Origin: Myxococcus dinghuensis | GTDB taxonomy: Bacteria; Myxococcota; Myxococcia; Myxococcales; Myxococcaceae | DNA length: 64,000 bases | Direction of reading: 5' to 3' | Assembly: GCF_024198235.1 (NCBI RefSeq) | Contig: NZ_JAKCFB010000002.1 | Location: 124,001-188,000 of the forward strand | Translations under genes and position numbers: made by a program | Notes under the pieces: model-generated | Seen by the model: the letters and a program-made list of their open reading frames with translations, nothing else | Databases searched by the model: none | Told to the model about the DNA's origin: nothing | Part shown: positions 7,657-16,813 of the stretch, piece by piece | Position numbering within the stretch: the first letter of the stretch is position 1 | Layout of the letters: each line of letters begins with the position of its first letter

Positions 7657-8727
7657 GTGCGAGCGAGCGAATTCGGGGTGCGTGGAGCAGGAGCGGTCGT
7701 CGTGTTCGGTGCATACGGACACACGGGGCGCTTCGTGGTCGACGAGCTGCGACGACGAGGCCTCACGCCCATTCTCGCGGGGCGGGACGTCGCGAAGTTG
7801 AACCTGCTCGGCGCACGACATGAAGGGCTGGAGGTCCGGCGGGCATCGGTGGACGAGCCGGAGTCGCTGGTCCGGGCCCTCGCGGGCGCCAGGGCGGTTA
7901 TCAACTGCGCCGGGCCGTTCGTCCGGACGGCGGAGCCCCTCATCGCTGCGGCCCTCTCGGCACACGTCCACTACGTGGACGTCGCGGCGGAGGTCGAGGT
8001 CGCCGCCACCACCCTGGAGCGATACGCCGCTCGCGCGCGAGACGCCGGCATCGTGGTCCTCCCGTCGATGGCCTTCTATGGGGGACTGGGTGACCTCCTG
8101 GCCACGGCTGCCATGGGGGACTGGCCGGCCGCGGACGCGCTCTGCCTCGCCATCGCCCTGAGCAGCTGGAGACCCACGCTGGGAACACGTGTGACGGGCC
8201 AGGTCTCGAGGCAGCGGCGCAACGGCCAGCGCCTGGTCTTCTCCGAGGGCACGTTGAAGCTGAGCGGGGATGTCGCGCCGATGCGCCAATGGAACTTCCC
8301 CACGCCGGTCGGCCCCCAGACGGTCGTGGGCGAGTACACCACGGCCGACAGCGTGACCATCTCGCATCACCTCACCATCAAGGCGCTGAGCACCTATCTG
8401 ACGGCGGCCTCGCTCCGGGACCTGGCGGACCCCGACCTCCCGCCCCCGGTGGCCGTCGACGAGCGCGGGCGCTCGGACCAGACGTTCCTGGTCGAAGTGG
8501 TTGCCCGGTCCGGTAATCAGCTCCGCCGCGCCATCGCCCGGGGGCAGGACATCTACGCCGTCTCCGCGCCGCTCGCGGCAGAGGCCGTGAGCCGCATCCT
8601 CTCGGGGCCGCGGCGGGCAGGGGTCTTCACCGCGGGCCAGTGTTTCGACGCTTCGGACTTCCTGACGTCGCTCTCCCCGGTGCACCTCTCGTTCGAGACC
8701 GCTTCCATCCACCTCACCGAGGCTTGA
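7657..8727 (+). CDS. Saccharopine dehydrogenase-like NAD(P)-binding oxidoreductase
   Basis: The protein is 356 aa from GTG 7657, chosen because GAGGGAGAAGG lies just upstream. The N-terminus is a Rossmann fold (VVVFGAYGHTGRFVVDEL, residues about 14-31) followed by AGRDVAKLN, AVINCAGPFV and HYVDVAAEVEV, the usual order in saccharopine-dehydrogenase-like reductases. The C-terminal half (TYLTAASLRDL ... GVFTAGQCFDASDFL) is the catalytic or dimer domain. The substrate cannot be inferred. A 13-bp gap to the SRPBCC gene suggests cotranscription. Confidence 0.75.
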   Translation: MRASEFGVRGAGAVVVFGAYGHTGRFVVDELRRRGLTPILAGRDVAKLNLLGARHEGLEVRRASVDEPESLVRALAGARAVINCAGPFVRTAEPLIAAALSAHVHYVDVAAEVEVAATTLERYAARARDAGIVVLPSMAFYGGLGDLLATAAMGDWPAADALCLAIALSSWRPTLGTRVTGQVSRQRRNGQRLVFSEGTLKLSGDVAPMRQWNFPTPVGPQTVVGEYTTADSVTISHHLTIKALSTYLTAASLRDLADPDLPPPVAVDERGRSDQTFLVEVVARSGNQLRRAIARGQDIYAVSAPLAAEAVSRILSGPRRAGVFTAGQCFDASDFLTSLSPVHLSFETASIHLTEA

Positions 8728-8740
8728 TACGTTTCCGACC

Positions 8741-9184
8741 ATGGAGACTCCCCAGGTCGAGTTGACGGAGCCGGGCGTCGTGCTCACCACGGCGGTGTTC
8801 GACGCGCCGCGCGAGCGGGTGTTCGACGCGTGGATTCATGCCCCCACCCTCGCGCGCTGGTGGGGACCGAACGGCTTCACCAACCTCTTCGAGCAGCACG
8901 AGCCGAAGCCGGGCGGACAGTGGCGCTTCGTGATGCGCGGGCCCGACGGCAAGGAGTTCAAGAACCACTGCGTCTACCGGGAAGTCTCCCCGCCCGAGCG
9001 GCTCGTGCTCGAGCACGTCAATGGCCCGGCCTATCTGGCCACCGTCACCTTCGAGGACCTGGGCGGGAAGACGCGCGTGCATTGGCTCACGAAGTTCGAG
9101 AACGAGAAGTTCCTCGCCAGCAACCAGGCCCTCATCCTGACGAGCAACCGGGAGAACCTCGAGCGGCTCGGGGCGCTCCTGTAG
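8741..9184 (+). CDS. SRPBCC / AHSA1-like domain protein
   Basis: The protein is 147 aa. Typical signatures of the AHSA1 (activator of Hsp90 ATPase-like) branch of the START/Bet v1 fold are DAPRERVFDAWIHAPTLARWWGPNGF near the N-terminus, GGQWRFVMRGPDG, and a C-terminal helix (LASNQALILTSNRENLERLG). These bacterial proteins bind small hydrophobic ligands in a cavity; few have known roles. It probably shares a transcript with the oxidoreductase 13 bp upstream. Confidence 0.8.
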   Translation: METPQVELTEPGVVLTTAVFDAPRERVFDAWIHAPTLARWWGPNGFTNLFEQHEPKPGGQWRFVMRGPDGKEFKNHCVYREVSPPERLVLEHVNGPAYLATVTFEDLGGKTRVHWLTKFENEKFLASNQALILTSNRENLERLGALL

Positions 9185-9205
9185 CCCCCCGAGCCCCGGG
9201 CACGA

Positions 9206-11911
9206 CTACTCCGAGCGCAGCACCTCGGCCGGGTCCACGCGCGCGGCGCGGCGCGCGGGCCCATAGCTGGCCAGCACCGCCAGCGTGACGAGCAGGGCGC
9301 ACACCCCCGCCAGGACGAAGGGGTCCGTCGCGCTCACCTCGAAGAGCAACGCGCTCAGCACCTTGCCCATCGCCAGCGCGCCCAGCAGGCCGAGCACGAG
9401 GCCCAGCCCGGTGAAGCGCAGCGACTGGAGCACCACCATTCCAGCCACCTGCGCCGCCCTCGCGCCCAGCGCCAAGCGGATGCCCAGCTCCCCCCGCCGC
9501 TGTCCCACGATGAAGGAGATGACGCCGTAGAGGCCCACCGCGCTCAGCAGCAGCGCCATGCCCCCGGCGATGCCGAGCAGGAACAGCGTGAAGGACGCCC
9601 GCGCCACGGAGGGCGACTTCGCCACCACCCGCTCCATCGTCTGCACGTTGGCCAGCGGCACCGCCGCGTCCATCTCCGCCAGGATGCGGCGCACCTCGGG
9701 CGTGAGCGACTCCGGCCGCGAGGTCCCCGTGCGCACCACCACCGTCGGCGAGCGGCGCGGACCCCACAACGGACGGCCCTCCGCCGGAGCGAGCGGGAAG
9801 AACACCGCCTCCGAGGGAGGCTGGTCCAGCCCATCCGCCCGCAGCGCGCCCGTCACGCCGACGACGCGGTAGTACGGCGGCGCCCGTCCGTTGCCCCGGA
9901 TGCCCTTGCCCAGCGGGTCCTGTCCTGGCCACAGCCGGTCCGCGAGCGCCTTCGTCACGACCACGCCGTCCGCCTTCTGCTCCAGGTCGTCCCACGTCAG
10001 CTCGCGCCCTTGAATCAACGGGACGCCCAGGGCCTTGAAGTACCCCGGCCCCACCGCCGGTGACGTGATGCAGGGCTGCTTGTCCGTGTCCAGCGACATG
10101 CCCTCGGCGAACATCGCCGCGCACCCGCCGAAGCGCCGCAGCGGGAGGTGGGTGGACACGCTGGCGCTCGTCACGCCCGGCAACGCCTCGAGCCGCGCGA
10201 GGAACTCGCGGTGGAAGCGGTTCACCTCGTCGTAGCTCGTGTACCGCGTCCGGGGGAGCACGATGTCGAACGTGAGCACGTTCCTCGGCTCCAACCCCGG
10301 GTCCACGCGGTGCAGCGTCCAGTAGCTCCGCAGCATCAACCCCGCGGCGGCCAGCAACACCACCGCCAGGCCCACCTGCCCCACCACCATCCCTCCACGC
10401 ACCAGGTTGCGCTGACGCGAGGACGTCAGCCCCCGGCCCGACTCGCGCAACCGCGCCAGGTCCTTGCCGCTCCACAACAGCGGCAGGAGTCCGAAGGCCG
10501 TGCCCGCCAGCACCGCCAGCCCTCCGGCGAACACCACGCCATGCCACCCCAGGCCCACCTCTCGCAGGCGAGGCAGCCCCGACGGCTCCAGCGCCACCAG
10601 GAGGCGCAGCGCGCCATACGCGAGGAGCAGCCCCAGCACGCACGCCACCAGGCACACCAGCAGGCTCTCCGTGAGCGCGTGCCACGCCAGGTCCCAGCGT
10701 CCGGCCCCCAATGCGGAGCGCACCGCCAGCTCGCGCCTGCGCGCGTCCGAGCGCACCAGGAAGAGGTTGGCCACGTTGGCGCATGCGATGAGCAACACCA
10801 GCCCCACCGAGCCCAACAGGATCCAGAGCATCCGGTCCACGTCGCCCACCACGTGGCGCGCCAGCGGGGTCGCCTGGGTCCGGAACCCCGTCTCCCGCAT
10901 GAAGCTCTCCTTGTACGCGCTGGGGAACAACTCCGGCAGGCGCGTGGTCAGCGCGGCGAGCTCGGCCTGGGCCTGCTCCAGGGGAACGCCCTCCTTCAGC
11001 CGGCCGATGGCGCGCACCCAGTGGGAGTTCTCCGGCGGGCTCGACGGGTCCAATCCCAGCGGCCTCCAGACGTCCACGGCGTCATCCGGGAGTTGGAGCC
11101 CCTGCGCCATGACGCCGATGACCTCCGTGGGCTCGTCGTCCAGGCGCACCATCGTCCCGATGACGCGCGGGTCCGCGCCGTACTGCCGCACCCAGAAGTC
11201 GTAGCCCAGCACCGCGACACGCGGCGCCCCGGGCGTATCGACGTCCGGGGTGATGAGCCGGCCGAGCGCCGGCCGGGCCCGCAGGACCTCCATCAGCCCG
11301 GCCGACACCAACGCGACGTCCACGCGCAGCGCGCCCTCGTCGGCGACGAGGCTGCCGTTGTACGTGTCCAACGCGCCCAGCGCGGCGAACCCCCGGGCCT
11401 CGCGCGTGAAGTAGAGGAAGCCCGCCTCGGACAGGTCCCACCGCGCGTCCGGCGCCAGGCCGGGCACGGGGCTGTCGAGCCAGACGAGCCGGTCCGGGGC
11501 CGCGTACGGCAACGGGCGCAACACCACCGCGTCCACCACCGAATACAGCGCCGTCGTCGCGCCCAGCCCCAACGCCAGCGTGAGCACCGCCATCACCGCG
11601 AAGGCGGGGCCACGCGCCAGGGAGCGCAGCGCCTGACGTGTCTCCCGTCGCACCATGTCCCAGAGTTCCGTGAGACGCCGCTGACTCGCCATCGCCTCGT
11701 CGATCATCCGTGTCTCCTCGCGGTAGGCCTCCACGCAACCGAAGCGCTCCAGCGCCTCCGCGCGCGCCGCCTCGGGCGTCATCCCCTTCGCGATGTATTC
11801 CTCGGTGCGCATGGCGAGGTGGAACTCCAGCTCCTCCGCCACGTCCGCCTCCAACTGCCCGCGCCGCAACAGGGTGCGCAGCGCGTGGTAGCGATCCTTC
11901 ATCCAGCGCAT
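9206..11911 (-). CDS. ADOP-type MacB/FtsX-family permease
   Basis: The protein is 901 aa. It starts with a helical prefix domain (about 1-95) common to orphan permeases paired with PadR regulators. A MacB-like periplasmic domain follows the first helix (VMAVLTLALGLGATTALYSVVDAVVLRPLPYA). There are two FtsX modules: helices near VDRMLWILLGSVGLVLLIACANVANLFLVRS, a second MacB-like periplasmic segment, and a final module ending YGPARRAARVDPAEVLRSE. This duplicated layout is the acidobacterial duplicated orphan permease (ADOP) family. No ATPase gene is nearby, as usual for orphan permeases. It lies 13 bp after the padR-like gene and is surely cotranscribed. The transported substrate is unknown. 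Confidence 0.88.
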   Translation of the reverse strand: MRWMKDRYHALRTLLRRGQLEADVAEELEFHLAMRTEEYIAKGMTPEAARAEALERFGCVEAYREETRMIDEAMASQRRLTELWDMVRRETRQALRSLARGPAFAVMAVLTLALGLGATTALYSVVDAVVLRPLPYAAPDRLVWLDSPVPGLAPDARWDLSEAGFLYFTREARGFAALGALDTYNGSLVADEGALRVDVALVSAGLMEVLRARPALGRLITPDVDTPGAPRVAVLGYDFWVRQYGADPRVIGTMVRLDDEPTEVIGVMAQGLQLPDDAVDVWRPLGLDPSSPPENSHWVRAIGRLKEGVPLEQAQAELAALTTRLPELFPSAYKESFMRETGFRTQATPLARHVVGDVDRMLWILLGSVGLVLLIACANVANLFLVRSDARRRELAVRSALGAGRWDLAWHALTESLLVCLVACVLGLLLAYGALRLLVALEPSGLPRLREVGLGWHGVVFAGGLAVLAGTAFGLLPLLWSGKDLARLRESGRGLTSSRQRNLVRGGMVVGQVGLAVVLLAAAGLMLRSYWTLHRVDPGLEPRNVLTFDIVLPRTRYTSYDEVNRFHREFLARLEALPGVTSASVSTHLPLRRFGGCAAMFAEGMSLDTDKQPCITSPAVGPGYFKALGVPLIQGRELTWDDLEQKADGVVVTKALADRLWPGQDPLGKGIRGNGRAPPYYRVVGVTGALRADGLDQPPSEAVFFPLAPAEGRPLWGPRRSPTVVVRTGTSRPESLTPEVRRILAEMDAAVPLANVQTMERVVAKSPSVARASFTLFLLGIAGGMALLLSAVGLYGVISFIVGQRRGELGIRLALGARAAQVAGMVVLQSLRFTGLGLVLGLLGALAMGKVLSALLFEVSATDPFVLAGVCALLVTLAVLASYGPARRAARVDPAEVLRSE

Positions 11912-11924
11912 GGCGTATCCCCCC

Positions 11925-12266
11925 TCAAGCGCCCTGCGCCACCGGACGCGCGTGGAGCACCTTGGACACGGCCTCCGTCAGCCGCGCCCACGACGAGGAC
12001 TCCTCGTTGAGCTGCCGCCGCCCCTCCGCCGTCAGCGTGTAGAACTTCGCGCGGCGGTTGTTCTCCGACACGCCCCAGTCCGCCCTCACCCACCCCCGCC
12101 GCGTCATCCGGTGCAGCGCGGGGTACAGCGAGCCCTCCTCCACGCACAGCGCGTCGTCCGTCGTGCGCTGGAGCCAGCTCGCCACCGCGTAGCCGTGCAT
12201 CGGCCCGCCCGTGAGCGCCTTGAGGATGAGCATGTCCAGCGTCCCCTGCAGCAGGTCGATCCGCAT
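11925..12266 (-). CDS. PadR-family transcriptional regulator
   Basis: The protein is 113 aa from ATG 12266; a longer in-frame reading would run through the operator region. The sequence MRIDLLQGTLDMLILKAL, GPMHGYAV and EEGSLYPALHRMTRRGWV is the classic PadR winged helix, followed by the YTLTAEGRRQL wing and a C-terminal dimer helix. PadR proteins repress their own operon and a neighbouring membrane gene until a ligand binds. Two palindromes upstream fit autorepression, and one overlaps the RBS (AGGGGA). Confidence 0.92.
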   Translation of the reverse strand: MRIDLLQGTLDMLILKALTGGPMHGYAVASWLQRTTDDALCVEEGSLYPALHRMTRRGWVRADWGVSENNRRAKFYTLTAEGRRQLNEESSSWARLTEAVSKVLHARPVAQGA

Positions 12267-12270
12267 CGAG

Positions 12271-12291
12271 TCCCCTAGATTGTCTAGGGGA
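12271..12291. promoter_or_regulatory. Perfect dyad, probable PadR operator 1
   Basis: TCCCCTAGA - TTG - TCTAGGGGA is a perfect 9-bp inverted repeat with a 3-bp centre, lying 5 bp upstream of the padR-like start and including its RBS. Binding here would block translation initiation sequences and transcription start. Confidence 0.7.
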
Positions 12292-12319
12292 GAATGCCGG
12301 CCCTCCCCTAGAACGTCAA
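12291..12319 (-). promoter_or_regulatory. Candidate promoter of the padR-permease operon
   Basis: On the minus strand a TTGACG -35 (12319-12314) is followed by 17 bp and a weak -10 CATTCT (12296-12291). The two dyads cover the -35 and the start region. The -35 is good and the -10 poor. Confidence 0.35.
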
Positions 12320-12324
12320 GGGGA
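12304..12324. promoter_or_regulatory. Imperfect dyad, probable PadR operator 2
   Basis: TCCCCTAGA - ACG - TCAAGGGGA repeats operator 1 with one mismatch. Its centre is 33 bp from the centre of operator 1, about three helical turns, so two dimers could sit on the same face. It overlaps the TTGACG -35. Confidence 0.65.
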
Positions 12325-12540
12325 GAGGTGGCGGGGTCGCGGGGACTCCTCGCCAGGCAGGCGGGCACGGGGCCTTCATCCCAGACGCAAATATCCATCG
12401 CGGCTCATGATTGAGCAGACATTGGACGTCTGAGCTTGAACGCTCCGCCCCGCCGCGTCTGGCCAAGCATTGACAGGACACGCACCCCGAACCCCAATCC
12501 GCGCCGCCGTTCGCGACAGTCCTTGCAGAGGAGCGTTCCC

Positions 12541-14139
12541 ATGCCGAAGCAGAATCCGTCCGCGTCGCCCCGCACCCATCGTTGGTCGTCCGTCCTCGCC
12601 GGCCTCGCCCTGGCCCTCGCCGCGCCCTCCGCCCGCGCGGACTCGGCCATCTACGGCGGCGGCCCGTTCTACTCCGGCGGCACCGCGGTGATGGACGACC
12701 TGCGCGGCTCGGGCTTCACCACCATCATCCTGTGGAGCTTCCACATCGAGGACAATGGCGACCTCGTCTACAACGACATCCCGGTGGTCAGGAATGGCGC
12801 GTACATGGGCGACGCCGGCTGGCCCACCCGGCTGGCCACGCTGAAGACGCCGCCGACCTCGGTCAACCGCATCGAGGTGTCGATTGGCGCGTGGAGTGTT
12901 CCGGACTTCGAGCGCATGGCCCGGCTGGTGAATGGCACCGCCGCCGGCTGCGGCACCACCCTCGTCTGCGGCACCGGCACCAACAGCATCCTCTACCGGA
13001 ACTTCCAGGCCCTGAAGGGCGCCACCGGCGCGGACGCGGTGAACTTCGACGACGAGAGCGCCTACGACCTGGCGCCGACCACGGCGTTCGGACAGATGCT
13101 GGTGGGGCTCGGCTACAAAATCACCTTCGCGCCCTACACCCAGCAGGCGTTCTGGCGGAGCCTCAAGGACAACCTCGGAGGCGCCGTCGACACCATCTAC
13201 CTGCAGGTCTACGACGGCGGCGCCGGCAACAATCCGGCGAGCTGGAACACCGCGATGGGGATGACGGTCGACCCGGGGCTGTGGTCCAGACATGGCACGA
13301 GCTGCGCGTCGGGAGACAGCCCCGCCTCGGTGCAGACCCGGATGAGCGCGTGGAAGAGCAGCGCCGGCATCAGCGGCGGCTTCATGTGGCTGTACGACGA
13401 CATCCAGAAGTGCACCGCGCAGGGGACGACGGCGCAGTACGCGGCGGCCATCAACGCCGCCGTCAGCGGCAACTCCCCGCCGGTGGCGAACTTCACCGTC
13501 ACCGTCAGCGGCCTCACCGCCGTCTTCGCCGACGCGTCCACCGACGCCGACGGCACCATCACCGCTCGCAACTGGAGCTTCGGTGACGGGAGCGGCTCCA
13601 CGGCCACCAACCCCTCACGCACCTATGCGGCCGGCGGCAACTACGACGTCGCCTTGACGGTCACCGACAACGGCGGCGCGAGCCACACCCGGAGCCAGAC
13701 GGTGTCGGTGGGCGCGGGCTTCGTCAACCTGGCGCTGAACAAGCCCACCACCAGCTCCACGGCCTGCAACGCCAACGAAGGGGCGGCCAAGGCGGTCAAC
13801 GGCAGTGTCTCCGGAGGCACCACCGACAAGTTCTGTTCCCTCGTCTCACCGGCGTGGATGCAGGTCGACCTGGGCTCGGCGCAGACGGTCAGCAGCTTCA
13901 CGCTCCGGCACGCCGGCGCGGGGGGTGAGTCGACGAGCTGGAACACCCGGGCGTTCACCCTCCAGACGTCGACGGACGGCCTCGCCTGGAGCACGCCCGT
14001 CACCGTGACCAGCAACACCGCCAACGTGTCGACCCACGCCATCAGCCCGGCGGCGGCGCGCTACATCAAGCTCAACGTGACGACGCCGACCCAGAACGGC
14101 GACCCGGCGACCCGCATCTACGAGCTCGAGGTCCGCTGA
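12541..14139 (+). CDS. Secreted protein: TIM-barrel-like N-domain, PKD and F5/8 C (discoidin) domains
   Basis: The protein is 532 aa. GAGGAG lies before ATG 12541. A signal peptide (about 1-33) ends PSARA-DS. The N-terminal domain (IYGGGPFYSG ... FMWLYDDIQ, about 34-310) has a chitinase/GH18-like look. The acidic stretch AVNFDDES (Asp170, Asp171, Glu172) sits where GH18 enzymes carry the DxxDxDxE motif, but the match is loose. Residues about 314-392 are a PKD domain (NWSFGDGS ... YDVALTVTDNGG). Residues about 396-532 are a coagulation factor 5/8 type C domain (NLALNKPTTSS ... YIKLNVTTP) that binds glycans. An extracellular polysaccharide-acting enzyme is likely; the catalytic call is inference. 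Confidence 0.75.
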   Translation: MPKQNPSASPRTHRWSSVLAGLALALAAPSARADSAIYGGGPFYSGGTAVMDDLRGSGFTTIILWSFHIEDNGDLVYNDIPVVRNGAYMGDAGWPTRLATLKTPPTSVNRIEVSIGAWSVPDFERMARLVNGTAAGCGTTLVCGTGTNSILYRNFQALKGATGADAVNFDDESAYDLAPTTAFGQMLVGLGYKITFAPYTQQAFWRSLKDNLGGAVDTIYLQVYDGGAGNNPASWNTAMGMTVDPGLWSRHGTSCASGDSPASVQTRMSAWKSSAGISGGFMWLYDDIQKCTAQGTTAQYAAAINAAVSGNSPPVANFTVTVSGLTAVFADASTDADGTITARNWSFGDGSGSTATNPSRTYAAGGNYDVALTVTDNGGASHTRSQTVSVGAGFVNLALNKPTTSSTACNANEGAAKAVNGSVSGGTTDKFCSLVSPAWMQVDLGSAQTVSSFTLRHAGAGGESTSWNTRAFTLQTSTDGLAWSTPVTVTSNTANVSTHAISPAAARYIKLNVTTPTQNGDPATRIYELEVR

Positions 14140-14140
14140 C

Positions 14141-14156
14141 GCCCCGCCGACGGGGC
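14141..14156 (+). terminator. Short GC hairpin after the discoidin protein gene
   Basis: GCCCCG - CCGA - CGGGGC forms a 6-bp stem with a 4-nt loop one base after the stop. There is no T-tract. It lies between two convergent genes. Confidence 0.4.
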
Positions 14157-14191
14157 CGGCCCACGCCACCGCGCGGGTCGGCCCCCGCCGC

Positions 14192-16813
14192 TCATTCCCG
14201 GGCGCGCGGCGGCTTCAACGCCGACACCAGGTCCCCCGCGGCCAGCCGGGCGACCTCCTCCGCGGACGTGTGCTGGAAACGCAGCGCGTAGCCCTCACTG
14301 CCCGCCGGGAGCGCGGGAGGGTCCGTCAGCCCCGCGAAGAACGTGGGCGCCGTGCCGGGCGAGAAGGCCTGACGGGTGGCGTCCGCCTGGATGCCGCGGA
14401 GCCTCCGGAGGAAGGCCGCGGTCTCCTCGCCCGGTGCCCGGTTCAGGACGGACACGGTGCCGTCCCTGCGCCGGACGTGGACCGTGCGGCTGCGCGCGGC
14501 GGCGTGGAGGCAGGCCAGCTCCCAGAGCGTGGGGCGGGCGCCCGTGCCGAAGTAGGTCAGGGTGTCCTTGCCCAGGTGCGCGAGGTCTCCCCGCGAGCGG
14601 CGCACGGACAGGAAGCCATCGTCGGGAGGAATCTTCACGTCCACCCAGCGGAGCTGCTTCGCCACGAGGTCGATGACGAGCGGGACCGATATCTTCGCGC
14701 TCCCCTGCAGGTCGAAGCGCTGCTCCACGGCGCGCGCGTCGAAGTGCGGCCCCTCCACCCCGTCCCGGACCATGAAGCCCGCGAACGCGTCCTCCATGCG
14801 GTCGAACGGGACGCTGTTGTAGGAGAACACCACCGGGATGGCGTAGCGGACCTTCTGCGCCAGCAGACGCGCGGCGTGGACGTCCAGGAACTCGGCGCCC
14901 CCCAGCGGCGGCGCGCCGGAGGTGACATCCCCCGAATGCACGGCGGCATCGTCCGGCAGCCGCAGCTTCGTGAAGTCACACAGGTTCACCAACCACCAGT
15001 CCTCGTCGTAGAAGGCGACCGACAGGTCCAGGTCCACCCGGGTGTTCTCGGGCTCCGTCCAGTGGACGAAGAAGCGCAGGGTCTGTCCCTCCGGCAGCGG
15101 CAGCACGCTGCCTCGCGGCACCGCCACCAGCGCCCGCGACGCCGTCTTCTCCGCCAGCGGCACCAGCAGGTCGCCCAGGGCCTCGTCGAGCACCGCCTGG
15201 GGGAAGGGCGGCAAGCCCTCCGCCCGGCGCAGCAGCTCTCGCTCCAGCGGCGCCACGAGCTGTCCGATGACGTCTCCCGACAGGAGGGGGCGGTGGTCCT
15301 CCATGCCCCACGCGTGCGTGGCCTCGCCCTTGGGGAAGAAGACGCGCTTGCCGAAGGGCTTGTGCCGCTGGCGGAGGTGCGCCGCCGCGGTGAGCAGCAG
15401 CGCGGGCGCGGCGCGGGGCAGGACGGCGTCGAGCGTCGCGAGCAGCTCCGGGTCCAGAGTGGCGGAGCCGGAGCGGGACACCACCAACCGGCTCACGTGG
15501 TCCAGCCGGCGCAGCATCTCACCGGGCCGCTGCCGCAACAGCTTCAACGCGCCATGGACCTCCCGCGCGGCCAGCGCCGATTCGACGTGCGAGCCCCACG
15601 AGCGGAACCGCAGGCGGACGCCCCCCTCGGCCTCTTGCGTGGAGAAGGCCGCCGGGTGTTCGCGGGCCTGGGTCAGCAAGGCCGCTCCGAACGGCGTCCC
15701 CGGAGACAGCACCGTGCCCCGGAGGACGGCGAACGCGAGCGCGACCTTCGGATGGGTCCGCCACTCCTCGAAGACGTGCAGGAGCCCCGCGTGGGCCTTC
15801 CACAGACCGGGGTGGCGCCGGAGGTCCTCGGTGAGGTTCAGGACGGAGAAGCCCTCCAGCATCCGCAGCACGGCGCGTCGCACGCCGCGCGGAGGGCTCC
15901 TCAACGGGACCTTGACGGAGAGGTCGGGGTTGCCGCCCGCCCGGGCCACCAGCACCCGGAGCACGTCCGTGGCGGTCTTCACATGCGTGGCGGCGCTGGC
16001 CAGCACGTCTCCCGCCACGCGCGCGTCCCGCAGCAGCAGCCCCAGGACGTGCGCCAGGGTCTCCTTCACCGGGATGCGCGGTGGCAGCCAGGCCAGCACG
16101 CGCACGCCGAACGCGGCCACCAGCATCGTCAACAGCTCCACCTCGTTCGGGCGCAGCACCGTGGCCCGGGACACCAGGCGCCGCAAGACGCTACTCGCCG
16201 CGGCCTCCGGGTCGGAGCCCAACGACAACCGGGTCAGCCTCCCGGCGCGCAAGCCATACACGGGCCCGGGGACCTTCAACTCCCTCGGCTGGAAGAAGGG
16301 CTCCGAAGGCGACAGGCGGCGATGGCAGATGGGGCAACCACTGTAGTCGCTTCCGTCGAAACACCGGGTGCAGACCAGGTGCGCGCACGGAGACACCGCG
16401 ACCACCGTCTCTTCCGCGCCACAGTGGATGCACGGCTGCTGGGGCCACTGGTACAGCCACCCCAACATCCGCTGCACGTACAACCGCTGGGTGTCGCGCG
16501 GCACGCTCGCGGGGAAGTTCCGGAACAGGGGGACGAAGGGCCGGTTCTGGCCCAGGCTCGCCGCGCAGGTGTCGTAGAGGAAGCGCCCGGACGCGGCCAG
16601 GGCCTCCGTCGGAAGCGCGAGCAGCGCCTCGCGCAGGGGACTCGCCAACAGGTAACCGACTCCCGCGAGGTCCGCCTCCAGGGCATCCAGGGCGGCCTCT
16701 CGCTCCCCGGCGTCACCGTCCGCGGAGAGCCCCGTGGGAAGGAAGACGAGCCCCGTGGTCCGCAACAACAACGCGGCGGTCGCGCCCGTGAGGTCGAGCG
16801 AAGCGGCGCCCAT
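14192..16813 (-). CDS. RING-HC finger protein with TerD-like domain (MXAN_6230/SCO0930 type)
   Basis: The protein is 873 aa. A complete C3HC4 RING-HC finger lies at 128-163: Cys128, Cys131, Cys143, His145, Cys148, Cys151, Cys160, Cys163 (CIHCGAEE ... CAHLVCTRC ... CPIC). A long helical middle follows. Residues about 590-720 resemble TerD of tellurite/stress systems: VDLDLSVAFYDEDW, the AVHSGDVTSG loop, PVVFSYNSVPFDRMEDAFAGF and FDLQGSAKISVPLVIDL. TerD proteins bind calcium and act in membrane-linked stress responses; RING fingers in eukaryotes recruit ubiquitin-conjugating enzymes. Proteins of this pattern occur in myxobacteria and actinomycetes. GGAG precedes ATG 16813. The role of the RING is unknown. 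Confidence 0.8.
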   Translation of the reverse strand: MGAASLDLTGATAALLLRTTGLVFLPTGLSADGDAGEREAALDALEADLAGVGYLLASPLREALLALPTEALAASGRFLYDTCAASLGQNRPFVPLFRNFPASVPRDTQRLYVQRMLGWLYQWPQQPCIHCGAEETVVAVSPCAHLVCTRCFDGSDYSGCPICHRRLSPSEPFFQPRELKVPGPVYGLRAGRLTRLSLGSDPEAAASSVLRRLVSRATVLRPNEVELLTMLVAAFGVRVLAWLPPRIPVKETLAHVLGLLLRDARVAGDVLASAATHVKTATDVLRVLVARAGGNPDLSVKVPLRSPPRGVRRAVLRMLEGFSVLNLTEDLRRHPGLWKAHAGLLHVFEEWRTHPKVALAFAVLRGTVLSPGTPFGAALLTQAREHPAAFSTQEAEGGVRLRFRSWGSHVESALAAREVHGALKLLRQRPGEMLRRLDHVSRLVVSRSGSATLDPELLATLDAVLPRAAPALLLTAAAHLRQRHKPFGKRVFFPKGEATHAWGMEDHRPLLSGDVIGQLVAPLERELLRRAEGLPPFPQAVLDEALGDLLVPLAEKTASRALVAVPRGSVLPLPEGQTLRFFVHWTEPENTRVDLDLSVAFYDEDWWLVNLCDFTKLRLPDDAAVHSGDVTSGAPPLGGAEFLDVHAARLLAQKVRYAIPVVFSYNSVPFDRMEDAFAGFMVRDGVEGPHFDARAVEQRFDLQGSAKISVPLVIDLVAKQLRWVDVKIPPDDGFLSVRRSRGDLAHLGKDTLTYFGTGARPTLWELACLHAAARSRTVHVRRRDGTVSVLNRAPGEETAAFLRRLRGIQADATRQAFSPGTAPTFFAGLTDPPALPAGSEGYALRFQHTSAEEVARLAAGDLVSALKPPRARE

